64,000 nucleotides of DNA from positions 248,001 through 312,000 of the forward strand of contig NZ_LZEX01000034.1 in assembly GCF_001676055.1 (NCBI RefSeq). The letters run 5' to 3'. Shown piece after piece: positions 1-9,382 of the stretch; positions within the stretch are counted from its first letter, which is position 1; the number at the start of each line of letters is the position of its first letter. Below the pieces are notes generated by a model. That model did no database searches, had not been told where the DNA came from, and saw only the letters and a list, made by a program, of their open reading frames with translations. The stretch comes from Morganella psychrotolerans (GTDB lineage: Bacteria; Pseudomonadota; Gammaproteobacteria; Enterobacterales; Enterobacteriaceae). The position numbers and the translations under genes are program-made.

Positions 1-1024
1 CATGAGCATCTTCGCTGCCGTGCAACTGAACGGCATGCAGTTTCAGACGGCGGGCAATGGCGGCAATCTCTGCCGGGTCGTGATTGCGGAACACACCGAC
101 ATACGCCAGCGGCGCGCCGGATATAACAGTAGCGGCCTGAGTTTCATTCACGCAGCGCGGGGAATCACTGACAAATATCAGTCCGCCGAATGTGCCACCG
201 GCATCATAGACGGTGCGGGCATCTTCTGCGCGGGTCAGCCCGCAGACTTTGTGTTCACCGAATATCAGGCGGCGGATGGCAAAATCCAGATCCGGCTGAG
301 CCATAATTGCACTGCCGATCAGAAAACCATTGGCATACGGGGAGATCTCCCGGATGTGCCGATGCGTGGTAATGCCTGATTCGCTGATAACAATGCAGCC
401 GGCCGGAATACGCGGCGCAAACGCTTTTGTGCGGTTGCGGTCAATAGAGAGATCGCGTAAATCACGGTTATTAATACCAATGACTTTCGCCTCCAGATGA
501 ATGGCGCGGGTCAGTTCCTCTTCTGTACTGACTTCTGTCAGCACGCCCATGTTCAGAGAGTGAGCAAGGGTCGCGAGAGAGTGATATTCCGCGTCATTGA
601 GCACAGACAGCATCAGTAAAATTGCATCAGCCCCGTAATGGCGCGCCAGATAGACCTGATAGGCATCAATCATAAAATCTTTGCACAATACCGGCTGTGA
701 AATCTGCGCGCGCACCCGGCGCAGATAGTCATGCTGTCCCTGAAAGTATTTTTCGTCAGTCAGGACGGATACCGCGGCTGCATAAGGCGCATAAGCTATA
801 GCAATCTCTTCAGGATTAAAATCCTGCCGGATCAGTCCTTTGGATGGCGATGCTTTCTTACATTCTAAAATATACACTGTTTTTGTGCTGCTCAGCGCCT
901 GATAAAAATCCCGGTCACTCGGTTGTAATGTATCAGCGAAATCCAGCAGTGGCTCTTGTTTCTTCCGCTCAATCAATGAGATGCGTTTATCACTAACTAT
1001 TTGTTCTAATACGGTGCCTTTCAT
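1..1024 (-). CDS. trpCF: TrpCF, indole-3-glycerol phosphate synthase / phosphoribosylanthranilate isomerase (partial)
   Basis: Bifunctional cytoplasmic tryptophan enzyme: isomerises phosphoribosylanthranilate and closes the indole ring to indole-3-glycerol phosphate. The minus strand translates openly from 1024 to the window edge (341 codons), so the C-terminal part is missing and the gene is partial. The IGPS half carries ILECKKASPSKG and SVLTDEKYFQG, followed by the isomerase half beginning at HKVCGLTRAEDA. Another ATG at 1030 overlaps the trpD stop by one base; the ATG at 1024 sits better behind the AGAGG at about 1034-1038 and aligns with the E. coli start, but either is possible. It is the fourth gene of the trp operon after trpE, trpG and trpD; trpB and trpA are expected beyond position 1. 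Confidence 0.97.
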   Translation of the reverse strand, partial: MKGTVLEQIVSDKRISLIERKKQEPLLDFADTLQPSDRDFYQALSSTKTVYILECKKASPSKGLIRQDFNPEEIAIAYAPYAAAVSVLTDEKYFQGQHDYLRRVRAQISQPVLCKDFMIDAYQVYLARHYGADAILLMLSVLNDAEYHSLATLAHSLNMGVLTEVSTEEELTRAIHLEAKVIGINNRDLRDLSIDRNRTKAFAPRIPAGCIVISESGITTHRHIREISPYANGFLIGSAIMAQPDLDFAIRRLIFGEHKVCGLTRAEDARTVYDAGGTFGGLIFVSDSPRCVNETQAATVISGAPLAYVGVFRNHDPAEIAAIARRLKLHAVQLHGSEDAH

Positions 1025-1029
1025 GGTCA

Positions 1030-2028
1030 TTATCCTCTCGCGGCCAGGGCGGTGACGCGCTCAAAGGCGTTGCCACTGTGGATCATTGCCAGCGCATGGT
1101 GTGCATTGGCTCGTAAATCTTCGTTATTATTAAGTTTCATCAGCAGGGCGACATTGGCGGCAACCGCATGGTTATGCGCGGCCGTGCCTTCACCCTGCAG
1201 TAACCGGGTCAGTAACTGACGATTTTCGTCCGGTGTGCCGCCGCGTAATTCATTCATGTTATAAGCCGGTAATGCAAAATCATCAGCTGTCAGGCTGTAT
1301 TCACGAATTTCCCCGTTATGCAGTTCTGCAACCTGTGTCGCGGCATGAAGGGAGACTTCATCCATGCCGCCGCTATGAACGACCGCCGCCCGCTGATAAC
1401 CCAGTACTTTCAGGGTTTGCGCGACAGGGCGGATAAGCGCCGGGCTGTAAACACCAATCAGTGCCACCGGCGGGCGGGCCGGGTTGATTAGTGGTCCGAG
1501 GACATTAAACAGTGTGCGGGTTTTCAGCTGCTGGCGCACCGGGGCGGCAAAACGGAAGCCGTCATGATAGTGGGGTGCAAACAGAAAACAGACGCCGACA
1601 TCATCCAGGGCGCTGCGCGATATCTCAGCCGGGGTATCAAGCGCGATACCGAAGGCATTGAGTAAATCAGACGATCCTGTCTTGCTTGAAACGCTGCGGC
1701 TGCCATGTTTGGCGACTTTTATACCGCAGGCAGCGGCAACAAATGCGCTGGCAGTCGAGATATTGATACTGTCGGAGGCATCACCGCCGGTGCCGACAAT
1801 ATCACTGAAACGATAATCCGGACGGGGAAATGCCCGTGCATTGTCCAGACAGGCTTGTGCGGCTCCTGCGATTTCGTCCGGCTGTTCGCCGCGCATTTTC
1901 ATGCTGATTAAGGCGGCGGCAAGCTGTGTTTCACTCAGTTCACCACGGATAATCGCAGAGAACAATTCGCGGCTTTCAGCCTGGTTCAGTGCTTCGCCCC
2001 GGTATAGTTTTTCAAATAATGTTTGCAT
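1030..2028 (-). CDS. trpD: Anthranilate phosphoribosyltransferase TrpD
   Basis: Transfers phosphoribose from PRPP to anthranilate, the second step of tryptophan synthesis. 332 residues, the usual length for a free-standing TrpD. The PRPP/anthranilate signature GTGGD lies at residues 79-83 and [21 protein letters not shown] follows near residue 105. In E. coli this domain is fused behind TrpG in one polypeptide; here it has its own start, 46 bases after the trpG stop, so glutaminase and transferase are separate proteins as in Serratia and other non-E. coli enterobacteria. It is co-transcribed with trpG upstream and trpCF downstream. Confidence 0.97.
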   Translation of the reverse strand: MQTLFEKLYRGEALNQAESRELFSAIIRGELSETQLAAALISMKMRGEQPDEIAGAAQACLDNARAFPRPDYRFSDIVGTGGDASDSINISTASAFVAAACGIKVAKHGSRSVSSKTGSSDLLNAFGIALDTPAEISRSALDDVGVCFLFAPHYHDGFRFAAPVRQQLKTRTLFNVLGPLINPARPPVALIGVYSPALIRPVAQTLKVLGYQRAAVVHSGGMDEVSLHAATQVAELHNGEIREYSLTADDFALPAYNMNELRGGTPDENRQLLTRLLQGEGTAAHNHAVAANVALLMKLNNNEDLRANAHHALAMIHSGNAFERVTALAARG

Positions 2029-2074
2029 CTCTCTATTCCTTCATCTGTTTTTTATGTTTTTTTTCAGGGTTGAG

Positions 2075-2653
2075 TTATGCCTGTGCCCATTCCAGCGTGT
2101 TTGCCAGCAATGCCGCACCTTCCGGGGTTAAAATTGATTCAGGGTGAAATTGTAATCCGCAGACTTTGTGTAACTCATGGCGCACCGCCATCACAATATT
2201 GTCGCTGGTGGCACAAATTATCAGTGCCGCCGGGGTAATTTCTGCGGCAAGTGAATGATAACGGGCCACTTTCATCGGATTCGGCAGGCCGCGGAACATG
2301 GCTTGGTTATCATGTTGCAGCAGGCTGGCTTTGCCGTGCAGTACCGTACCTGCGCTGCTGACTTTGCCGCCATAAGCTTCAATAATTGCCTGGTGTCCGA
2401 GGCAAATCCCGATGACCGGGTAACGCCCGGTGACAGCGCGCAGCACCTGTGGCTGACAGCCTGCATCTGCCGGTTTACCGGGACCCGGTGAGAGCACCAG
2501 AACCGGATTATGCATCTCTTCCAGAGCGGCAAGAATAATGTCTGCCGCAACCCGGTTGCGGTAAATCACCACTCTGTGTCCCTGTGCGCGGAACTGATCG
2601 ACCAGGTTGTAGGTGAAAGAATCGACATTATCGAGCAGTAAAATATCGGCCAT
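2075..2653 (-). CDS. trpG: Anthranilate synthase component II, glutamine amidotransferase TrpG
   Basis: Class I glutamine amidotransferase that supplies ammonia to TrpE for anthranilate formation. 192 residues, a stand-alone glutaminase domain. The nucleophile is Cys84 in GICLGHQAI and the His170/Glu172 pair lies in LQFHPES; the SPGPGKP oxyanion segment is at about 55-61. The start codon overlaps the trpE stop (TGATG arrangement), implying translational coupling so that TrpE and TrpG are made in equal amounts. There is no C-terminal TrpD fusion, unlike E. coli. Confidence 0.97.
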   Translation of the reverse strand: MADILLLDNVDSFTYNLVDQFRAQGHRVVIYRNRVAADIILAALEEMHNPVLVLSPGPGKPADAGCQPQVLRAVTGRYPVIGICLGHQAIIEAYGGKVSSAGTVLHGKASLLQHDNQAMFRGLPNPMKVARYHSLAAEITPAALIICATSDNIVMAVRHELHKVCGLQFHPESILTPEGAALLANTLEWAQA

Positions 2654-4212
2654 CAGAATGTCTCCTCTGCGTGATGTGCGCGGGTGATTGCGCGGATCAC
2701 CGCACGGGCTTTGTTGCGGTTTTCATCGGCTTCTGCCTGCGGGTCGGAATCCAGTACTACGCCGCCGCCAGCCTGAACGGTGGCGATACCGTTTTCAACA
2801 TACGCGGAGCGGATAACAATGCAGGTATCAAACGTACTGTCGCCGCGAAAGTAGCCGACCGCACCGCCGTAACTGCCGCGGCGGATTTTTTCTGTCTGTG
2901 CAATCAGTTGCATGGCGCGGACTTTAGGCGCACCGGTCAGCGTACCCATATTCATACAGGCCTGATAAGCATGAAAAATGTCCAGGTCATTACGTAGTTC
3001 GCCGGTTACGCGGGACACCAGATGCATCACAAACGCATAGCGATCCACTTTTGTCAGCTCTGCCACACTGCGGGTGCCGGGGCGGCAGATGCGGGCGAGA
3101 TCGTTACGGGCCAGATCCACTAACATAAAATGTTCGGCAAGCTCTTTCTGATCAGTGCGTAAATCCAGTTCCAGGCGGCTGTCTTTATCTGCATCAACAC
3201 TGCCGTCTGCATGTAAGCCACGGGGACGGGTACCCGCAATCGGATAGATTTCAATCAGACGGGTTGCCGGGTCATATTTCAGTGCGCTTTCCGGTGACGC
3301 GCCGAACAGGGTAAAATCGCTGTCCTGCATATAGAACAGATACGGGCTCGGATTACGGCTTTTCAGGACACGGTAAGCGGCCATCGGCGACGGACAGGGT
3401 AACTGAAAGCGGCGTGATGGCACGACCTGGAAAATATCACCCTGAACGATGTATTGTTTTAAGTCGGTGACAATGCGGCAGAATACATCATCTGAATGTG
3501 ACGTTGTCACATTTATGTCTGCACCGGACACAACAGCGGAATCAGTGATTTCATTTGCCAGCGCAGCGAATAATGCAGTGTGTTGTGATGCCAGGCGCAC
3601 CTGTTCCGTTTTATCATCCGTAAATGTGAGGGTGATTAGCTCGCTGGTTTGTTGCTGATGATCAATGGTCAGCAGAGTTTCTGCCAGATAAAAGCAGTAA
3701 TCCGGGCAATTATTCTCCGGTGTTACTGCCGGTAACGTTTCAAAATTGGCGACCAAATCATAACTGAACAGACCGCCGCAGAATAAATTCCGGCGGTCAT
3801 CAGGCAGTGACGGCAGGTTCATCAGGGTGCGCAATACATCAAATACAGAATCTGCGCACAGGCGGGTGTCTTCATCGGTATCCGCAACAGGCGGTGTAAA
3901 GCTGACTGTCAGCCTGTTTTCGGTAATTTTGCAGGCCGCTTTTTCCGCCAGTTGTGCACATAGTGCCGGTAACAGCGCCGCACCGTTTGTATTCAGGGCT
4001 TCTATGGTTACGGTATGACCCAGGCAGCGGATCCGCAGAGCACTGTGCAGAATGAGCAGACTTTTTAAATTTGCCTTAGAGGTTATTTCAGCGGATTCTA
4101 ATAACAGCGTTGCCGGGCGTTGTGCACAAAGTGCGGTAAAAACAGCGGCAGGATCCGGCTGGTAGTGTGGATAATCAATCCGGGTTATGTGTGTGAAAAT
4201 CGGGCTGTTCAT
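2653..4212 (-). CDS. trpE: Anthranilate synthase component I TrpE
   Basis: Chorismate-using large subunit of anthranilate synthase, first enzyme of the tryptophan branch. 519 residues, full length for the family. The N-terminal tryptophan feedback site LLES-AEI is present around Ser40, and the C-terminal chorismate-binding domain shows [24 protein letters not shown] and GGAVGYF. It is the first structural gene after the trpL attenuator and is translationally coupled to trpG by a one-base overlap. Expression should answer to TrpR and to attenuation at trpL. Confidence 0.98.
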   Translation of the reverse strand: MNSPIFTHITRIDYPHYQPDPAAVFTALCAQRPATLLLESAEITSKANLKSLLILHSALRIRCLGHTVTIEALNTNGAALLPALCAQLAEKAACKITENRLTVSFTPPVADTDEDTRLCADSVFDVLRTLMNLPSLPDDRRNLFCGGLFSYDLVANFETLPAVTPENNCPDYCFYLAETLLTIDHQQQTSELITLTFTDDKTEQVRLASQHTALFAALANEITDSAVVSGADINVTTSHSDDVFCRIVTDLKQYIVQGDIFQVVPSRRFQLPCPSPMAAYRVLKSRNPSPYLFYMQDSDFTLFGASPESALKYDPATRLIEIYPIAGTRPRGLHADGSVDADKDSRLELDLRTDQKELAEHFMLVDLARNDLARICRPGTRSVAELTKVDRYAFVMHLVSRVTGELRNDLDIFHAYQACMNMGTLTGAPKVRAMQLIAQTEKIRRGSYGGAVGYFRGDSTFDTCIVIRSAYVENGIATVQAGGGVVLDSDPQAEADENRNKARAVIRAITRAHHAEETF

Positions 4213-4247
4213 TATTATTTACCTTATCTCATGAATATTTTTGCCAT

Positions 4248-4272
4248 AAAAAAACCCGCCACGGGGGCGGGT
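4248..4272 (-). terminator. trp attenuator terminator
   Basis: Read on the minus strand, a GC-rich hairpin (ACCCGCC / GGCGGGT arms) is followed directly by seven T residues. It lies between the trpL stop and trpE, the position of the attenuator terminator in enteric trp operons. Confidence 0.9.
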
Positions 4273-4293
4273 TCTGTGCTTTGATTCAGCCTG

Positions 4294-4374
4294 TCAGCTG
4301 ACATGCACGCACAACCATTCCGCCCGACGGGAAGAGTTACGCCACCAACGATTATTTAGTTTGTGCATGTTCAT
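4294..4374 (-). CDS. trpL: trp operon leader peptide TrpL
   Basis: A 26-codon ORF too short for routine calling. The peptide starts MNMHKLNNRWWRNSS and contains adjacent Trp codons 10 and 11 plus a third Trp at residue 20, ending at Ser before TGA. AAGGACAT precedes the start. Tandem Trp codons upstream of the terminator at 4248-4272 are the hallmark of ribosome-mediated attenuation: stalling at the Trp codons when charged tRNA-Trp is scarce favours the antiterminator. E. coli TrpL is 14 residues; this one is longer and carries an additional late Trp. Met at residue 3 is an alternative start. Confidence 0.92.
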   Translation of the reverse strand: MNMHKLNNRWWRNSSRRAEWLCVHVS

Positions 4375-4418
4375 GGGATGTCCTTTATGAAATCAGTGAT
4401 TAAATATACCTCGTTCCG

Positions 4419-4436
4419 CGTACTAGTAAACTAGAT
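4419..4436 (-). promoter_or_regulatory. TrpR operator
   Basis: The stretch CGTACTAGTAAACTAGAT closely matches the palindromic enteric trp operator built on ACTAGT half-sites. It covers the -10 element of the trp promoter, so TrpR-tryptophan binding would block RNA polymerase. Confidence 0.88.
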
Positions 4437-4453
4437 CACGATTGGTGTGTCAA
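4425..4453 (-). promoter_or_regulatory. trp promoter
   Basis: On the minus strand TTGACA (4453-4448) and TTTACT (4430-4425) are separated by exactly 17 bases. The geometry and the operator overlapping the -10 hexamer match the E. coli trp promoter, which uses TTGACA and TTAACT. Confidence 0.88.
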
Positions 4454-4478
4454 GGATATTTGTGGAATACTACGCCTC

Positions 4479-4495
4479 CCCGGGAAAAGCCCGGG
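4479..4495 (+). repeat. Inverted repeat in trpH 5' region
   Basis: CCCGGG-AAAAG-CCCGGG forms a strong six-pair hairpin between the divergent trp promoter and trpH. There is no T-tract, so it is not an intrinsic terminator; a role in mRNA stability is possible but unproven. Confidence 0.5.
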
Positions 4496-4534
4496 TAAGC
4501 AGGCAGTTGTCAGAGAGAATAAAGAGGAGACGCG

Positions 4535-5395
4535 ATGGAGCCGGAAAACACAGGTATAGACCGGGAGTGCTATGATTTACATAGCCATACCACAGCGTCA
4601 GACGGCATTCTGACACCAGAGCAATTACTGGACAGAGCCATGGAGATGGGTGTGACAGTGTTAGCGATTACTGATCACGACACGACAGATGCACTTCCTG
4701 TTGCGCATCATTATCAGCAGACACATAATTTGCCGCTGAAAGTGATTAATGGTGTTGAAATATCAACGCTGTGGGAACATCATGAAATTCATATTGTCGG
4801 GCTGAATATTGATATTCTGCACCCGGCGATGACAGAATTATTAGCGCAGCAATCAACGCGCCGCCGTGAGCGCGGAATGTTGATAGGTGAGCGCCTGGAG
4901 AAAGCCGGGATCCCCGGCACCTGGGAAGAGGCGTGCGAACTGGCGCAGGGTGGCGAAGTCACCCGCGGGCATTTTGCCAGGGTGTTGATTGCCCGGAAAG
5001 TAGAACCCACTATCCCGAAAGTATTTAAACGCTTCTTAGCCCGCGGAAAAACGGGCTATGTGCCGCCGCAGTGGTGTGAAATCAGTGAGGCGGTTGATGC
5101 TATTCATGCCGCTGGTGGTCAGGCGGTGCTGGCGCATCCCGGTCGCTACGGGTTATCCGCCAAATGGCTGAAACGGCTGTGTGATTTCTTTAAACAGACC
5201 GGCGGCGATGCGATGGAAGTGGCACAGTGCCAGCAGGCACCGGATGAGCGCCGGGTACTGGCGGAATATGCATTAACATACGGATTAAAAGCCTCTCAGG
5301 GATCCGATTTTCATCAGCCGTGTTCGTGGATAGAACTGGGCCGTAAATTGTGGTTACCGGGCGGCGTTATACCAGTCTGGCAGGATTGGTCGTGA
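4535..5395 (+). CDS. trpH: PHP-domain phosphoesterase TrpH (RNase AM / 3',5'-nucleotide phosphatase)
   Basis: Cytoplasmic metal-dependent phosphoesterase. The E. coli orthologue YciV dephosphorylates 3',5'-nucleoside bisphosphates and trims RNA 5' ends. 286 residues, close to the E. coli length. The PHP signatures are visible: DLHSHTTASDG near residue 14, ITDHDTTDA near 45, an internal GVEIST, VLAHPGRY and the late GSDFH. A GAGGAGA ribosome site precedes the ATG. It is divergent from the trp operon and reads toward yciO 21 bases on, as in E. coli. Confidence 0.95.
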   Translation: MEPENTGIDRECYDLHSHTTASDGILTPEQLLDRAMEMGVTVLAITDHDTTDALPVAHHYQQTHNLPLKVINGVEISTLWEHHEIHIVGLNIDILHPAMTELLAQQSTRRRERGMLIGERLEKAGIPGTWEEACELAQGGEVTRGHFARVLIARKVEPTIPKVFKRFLARGKTGYVPPQWCEISEAVDAIHAAGGQAVLAHPGRYGLSAKWLKRLCDFFKQTGGDAMEVAQCQQAPDERRVLAEYALTYGLKASQGSDFHQPCSWIELGRKLWLPGGVIPVWQDWS

Positions 5396-5416
5396 AGGAT
5401 TAACAGAGGAAATATA

Positions 5417-6037
5417 ATGGGCCAGATGTTTCATATTCATCCTGATAACCCACAGGCGCGCGTAATCAAGCAGTGCGTGGAGATTATCAACAAAGGCGGT
5501 GTGGTCATTTATCCGACCGATTCCGGCTATGCTATCGGCTGCCGCCTGGAAGATAAAGACGCATTACAGCGGATTTGCCGCCTGCGGCAGATTGACAGTA
5601 ATCATAACTTTACCCTGATGTGTCGTGATTTATCCGACATTTCGACCTACGCTCAGGTGGATAACAGCGTATTTCGTTTAATCAAAAATAATACGCCGGG
5701 TAATTACACCTTTATTCTGCGGGCAACAAAAGAAGTGCCCCGTCGTCTGATGAGTGAAAAACGTAAAACAATCGGGATGCGGATACCGGCTAACCCGATT
5801 GCTATGGAACTGCTCGCCGCAATGGGTGAACCTATTATGTCTGCCAGCCTGATCCTGCCGGGTAATGATTTTGCGGAATCTGACCCGGAAGAGATCAACG
5901 ATAATCTCGGCAAACAGGTGGATCTGGTGATCAACGGCGGGTATATCGGTCAGCAGCCGACAACCGTGATTGACCTGACCGATGATGTACCGGTTATTGT
6001 CCGTGAAGGTACCGGGGATGTTTCACCGTTCCTGTAA
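5417..6037 (+). CDS. yciO: YciO, Sua5/YciO/YrdC-family protein
   Basis: 206 residues, the whole length one YrdC-like dsRNA/nucleotide-binding fold. The family hallmark region GGVVIYPTDSGYAIGCRLEDKDALQRI is present, and a KTIGMRIPANPI segment follows. Paralogue of the t6A enzyme TsaC/Sua5, but YciO lacks an established essential role; recent work in E. coli gives it weak threonylcarbamoyl-AMP-forming activity. It follows trpH and has its own GAGG ribosome site. Confidence 0.94.
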   Translation: MGQMFHIHPDNPQARVIKQCVEIINKGGVVIYPTDSGYAIGCRLEDKDALQRICRLRQIDSNHNFTLMCRDLSDISTYAQVDNSVFRLIKNNTPGNYTFILRATKEVPRRLMSEKRKTIGMRIPANPIAMELLAAMGEPIMSASLILPGNDFAESDPEEINDNLGKQVDLVINGGYIGQQPTTVIDLTDDVPVIVREGTGDVSPFL

Positions 6038-6152
6038 CCGCCGCTGATGTGCATGGCATGTGTAAAATTGCGTTAGCGCCGTGCATGAACCTGTGTATAA
6101 TGTTGCGGTTGATTTTCATGACGCCTGTGAAGGCGACAGCAGAGGGTGCTCA

Positions 6153-7085
6153 ATGAGCCAGAAGACAGAAAAGTTACAGAAAGTATTAGCCCATGCAGGG
6201 CATGGTTCGCGCCGTGAAATTGAAGGCTATATCGAAGCGGGTCGTATCTCAATTGACGGAAAAACTGCCACACTCGGCGACCGTATTGATGTAAATACCA
6301 GTGCAAAAATCCGTTTTGACGGACGCGTGCTGGGTGTGAAAGATGCACAAAAAAATCCGTGTCGTGTACTGGCATACTATAAACCGGAAGGGGAATTATG
6401 TACCCGTAATGATCCGGATGGCCGTCCGACCGTTTTTGACCGTTTACCTAAAATTCAGGGGGCGCGCTGGATTGCCGTTGGTCGCCTGGATGTTAATACC
6501 AGTGGTCTGCTGTTATTCACAACCGACGGTGAGCTGGCAAATCGCCTGATGCACCCGAGCCGGGAAGTGGAACGCGAATATGCGGTGCGTGTATTCGGTG
6601 AAGTGGATGACGCCAAGCGTAATCAGTTACTGAAAGGTGTTCAGCTGGAAGATGGTCCGGCTTCATTCCGCGCGCTGAAATTTAAGGGCGGAGAAGGGAT
6701 CAACCAGTGGTTTAACGTCACTCTGACAGAGGGTCGTAACCGGGAAGTCCGCCGTATGTGGGAAGCCGTGGGTGTGCAGGTCAGCCGCCTGATCCGCGTC
6801 CGTTACGGGGATATCGATTTACCTAAAGCGCTGCCGCGTGGCGGGTGGGTTGAACTTAACCTGGAAAAAACGAATTACCTGCGCGAATTAGTGGGACTGG
6901 CACCTGAAATAACAACAAAAGTGTCAGTGGAAAGTGACAAGCGCCGTATCAAAGCGAATCAGATCCGCCGTGCGGTAAAACGTCATGCTCTTCCGGGAGC
7001 CGGCGCACCGAAGCGTGCTTCCGCCCGTCCTGCCTCTTCCCGTCAGGGAACCGGTGTTACTCAGAAGCGCCGGGCAGGGAAATAA
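6153..7085 (+). CDS. rluB: 23S rRNA pseudouridine(2605) synthase RluB
   Basis: Makes pseudouridine 2605 in helix 93 of 23S rRNA. From the start at 6153 the protein has 310 residues. An S4 RNA-binding domain occupies about residues 6-60, then the RsuA-type catalytic domain with [17 protein letters not shown], catalytic Asp113. The frame stays open upstream to 6081, but the ATG at 6153 follows AGAGGGTGCTCA and aligns with the E. coli N-terminus, so the extension was dropped. The basic Ala/Arg-rich tail is typical. A terminator follows at 7143. Confidence 0.96.
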   Translation: MSQKTEKLQKVLAHAGHGSRREIEGYIEAGRISIDGKTATLGDRIDVNTSAKIRFDGRVLGVKDAQKNPCRVLAYYKPEGELCTRNDPDGRPTVFDRLPKIQGARWIAVGRLDVNTSGLLLFTTDGELANRLMHPSREVEREYAVRVFGEVDDAKRNQLLKGVQLEDGPASFRALKFKGGEGINQWFNVTLTEGRNREVRRMWEAVGVQVSRLIRVRYGDIDLPKALPRGGWVELNLEKTNYLRELVGLAPEITTKVSVESDKRRIKANQIRRAVKRHALPGAGAPKRASARPASSRQGTGVTQKRRAGK

Positions 7086-7142
7086 CCGCGTTTTTGCGGA
7101 AAACATATATTTTTGTGTGTTCAGACAGCTGAGTAATATTAT

Positions 7143-7177
7143 AAACGCCCGTAGTGAGTGACTGCGGGCGTTTTTTT
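7143..7177 (+). terminator. rluB terminator
   Basis: AACGCCCG and CGGGCGTT arms with a loop of about 14 bases, followed by a run of seven T. It lies 58 bases after the rluB stop. Confidence 0.85.
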
Positions 7178-7277
7178 ATGTCCGGATCATGCAAATAACC
7201 ATCAGGTACGCTAAGATATTCTGTCTGTGCTTTCATCTGCAGGCCTGTTCCGGTAAAAGATCTTTTTTGTGAAGGAG

Positions 7278-8225
7278 ATGAATATCGCGATAACCAGATA
7301 TAGCCTGTTTGCGCTCATCTGTTTTCTTCAGGGATGTGATGACAGCACACAGACTGAAATGCCCGAACAGAGCCGGTATTACTTTAGTAATGTTACCGGG
7401 GACGATCTTTTTTTTACGCTGAACGGGAAAAATATTCATGCTGCTCACCGGGAAAGCGGCATGCTTTATTTACCGGTCGGGCTGAATCATCTGGAAACAC
7501 CCCAGGGTCAATCTATTCAGTTTATCACCTATCCGGGTAACAGCGGGGGTATTATTAATCCTTCACGCGCGCGTTATTATTCCTACACTATTTATGATGA
7601 CGAAATGCTGCATTCTCCGATGTTTAATTCCCTTGTAAAGCAATTTGAATTTGACGGGCATTATTATCAGGGACCGCTGCGCACCAGTAATGCGGAGCTT
7701 ATCGATAATAATATTTTCAAGTGCCGGTATCCCGGGGAAGTAGCAGATGTAAAAGCAGAACTGGAAAGTTATGTTGCAGGTAAAAAGGGAATGCTGACCA
7801 TTTGCTTTAATGAACCTGAGTTTCGTCAGTTCCTGGAATATCATCCGCGCGGGGTGCGTTTATTACCGGAAAGTACAATTATTACACCTGACCAGGATGC
7901 TGAAGTTACGTTTACGTATCGTCTGCGCGATTTTAATTTTGCCGATCCACAGTTACAGCAGGGCGAAAAAGAAATAGCTGCGATACTGACAGAATATCAG
8001 CACCAGAAGGATGTGAATAAAAAACACGATATATACAACCGCTATCATACGGTTCTGATGTCTATGGCGCAGCACTACCGGCAGGCGACACTGCGCCGGG
8101 AAAAAGATAATACAGCTGAAAAAGAGGAAAGCCGGAAATTCAGCGATTTTATTCAGGAATCGGGCGAAATCTTTGGTGCCGGGATATTACCTCTTACAGA
8201 GGATGATTTACCCCCGGCACACTAA
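7278..8225 (+). CDS. Putative lipoprotein of unknown function
   Basis: Not recognised. The N-terminus MNIAITRYSLFALICFLQGC is a lipoprotein signal with Cys at position 20 (lipobox LQGC), so it is probably anchored in the periplasm. The mature 296 residues contain no motif I can name; there is a Tyr/Phe-rich N-terminal half and a charged C-terminal third rich in Glu/Lys that may be helical. A GTG at 7269 extends it by three residues, but the purines GAAGGAG lie so close to either start that the choice is uncertain. It stands alone between the rluB terminator and an ERIC-like repeat pair. Span, codon use and lipobox make it a real gene. Confidence 0.8.
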   Translation: MNIAITRYSLFALICFLQGCDDSTQTEMPEQSRYYFSNVTGDDLFFTLNGKNIHAAHRESGMLYLPVGLNHLETPQGQSIQFITYPGNSGGIINPSRARYYSYTIYDDEMLHSPMFNSLVKQFEFDGHYYQGPLRTSNAELIDNNIFKCRYPGEVADVKAELESYVAGKKGMLTICFNEPEFRQFLEYHPRGVRLLPESTIITPDQDAEVTFTYRLRDFNFADPQLQQGEKEIAAILTEYQHQKDVNKKHDIYNRYHTVLMSMAQHYRQATLRREKDNTAEKEESRKFSDFIQESGEIFGAGILPLTEDDLPPAH

Positions 8226-8352
8226 TATACCCTTATTCATTCAAACTGCAGGTGTGTTGGCTTCGGTCAACCAGCCGGGTCACATACTGATGTATGCTCC
8301 CCATCTGTCTTCCCTTGCCGCCTTCCTGCATCTTGAATGACGTTGGGTAGAT
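8226..8352 (+). repeat. ERIC-like palindromic repeat, full length, copy 1
   Basis: About 127 bases beginning TATACCCTTATTCATTCAAA and ending GAATGACGTTGGGTA, with the central CAGCCGGGTCACATACTGA / GTATGCTCCCC core. The ends are inverted repeats of each other. Size, TATACCC ends and the imperfect palindrome resemble ERIC/IRU elements. Related copies occur throughout the window. Confidence 0.85.
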
Positions 8353-8407
8353 ACCCTTATTCATTCAAACTGCAGGTTCGTTGGCGGCGTGAATGATGTT
8401 GGATATA
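8352..8407 (+). repeat. ERIC-like repeat, internally deleted copy 2
   Basis: About 56 bases carrying the left end of the repeat up to GTTCGTTGGCGG, joined directly to the right end GAATGATGTTGGATATA. The central palindrome is missing. It directly abuts copy 1. Confidence 0.8.
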
Positions 8408-8419
8408 GTGCTGCTGACC

Positions 8420-9202
8420 TTATTCCGCAGGTCCGGCTTTCCGGCCCGGCTGTGCATCAAAACTTATTCCGTTTTTACCCGCACTGTCATTACACATGAC
8501 ATACAGATATGTCGGCATAATATCTGCCGGTGTTTTCAGTTTTTCAGACGCTTCATCAGGAAATGCACCGGCACGCATTGCAGTACGGGTGCCGCCCGGA
8601 TTAATGCAGTTGGTACGCAGCCCGGTTCCCGCATATTCCTGAGCAAGCACCTGCATCATACCTTCTGTCGCAAATTTGGAAACGGCATAAGCTCCCCAGC
8701 CCGCGCGGCCTTCACGACCCACACTTGATGATGTAAAGACCAGTGAACTCTGCGGTGCGCGCAGCAGAAGCGGCAGCAGTGCCTGTGTCAGCATAAAAGT
8801 GGCATTCACATTTACCTGCATTACATCCTGCCACAACTGCGGCGGTTGTTCCGTCATCGGTGCAACCACGCCGAGAATCCCCGCATTATGCAAAACGCCG
8901 TCAAGATGCGGTACGGCGTGTGCCAGTACAGCGGCAAAATCGCGGCACTGTTCCGCTGTCAGTGTCAGCAGATCATGGCAATAAACGCGGGGAGTGATAC
9001 CGTATTTCTGTGCAATTTCATCGCTGACTGCCCGTAATTTACTCTCTGTGCGCCCCGTAAGAATAAGGTCTGCGCCGTAACGTGCGTAGGTGAGAGCGGC
9101 TTCCCGGCCTATCCCGTCACCGGCACCGGTTATCAGAATAACTTTATTTTTCAGGGCATCAGGCGAGGAAGGGGTAAAGCGGGATACATCATTATTATGC
9201 AT
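8420..9202 (-). CDS. yciK: YciK, short-chain dehydrogenase/reductase
   Basis: SDR-family oxidoreductase, 260 residues against about 252 in E. coli. The nucleotide-binding motif TGAGDGIG is at residues 25-32, NAG is in LHNAGILG, and the catalytic Tyr/Lys pair is in YAVSK; VFTSSS supplies the catalytic Ser. The physiological substrate is not known. CGGAG lies upstream of the ATG. It is convergent to the repeat pair at 8226-8407 and divergent from sohB, the same order as in E. coli except that btuR is absent here. Confidence 0.94.
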   Translation of the reverse strand: MHNNDVSRFTPSSPDALKNKVILITGAGDGIGREAALTYARYGADLILTGRTESKLRAVSDEIAQKYGITPRVYCHDLLTLTAEQCRDFAAVLAHAVPHLDGVLHNAGILGVVAPMTEQPPQLWQDVMQVNVNATFMLTQALLPLLLRAPQSSLVFTSSSVGREGRAGWGAYAVSKFATEGMMQVLAQEYAGTGLRTNCINPGGTRTAMRAGAFPDEASEKLKTPADIMPTYLYVMCNDSAGKNGISFDAQPGRKAGPAE

Positions 9203-9382
9203 GGCAGATAACTCCGGAAAAGCGAATGAACGGGTATCACATCACAGACGTGGTGTGAATCCGTTTTTATCATACCGTCCTCAGGGCGTGATTGCCATCA
9301 AGGGTTACAAAACTAGTTGAGCATTTATCAGTTTTTTTAGTTAAAATAGCAGCATTCAATTTTTCAGTATTAAGGTGTGCCG

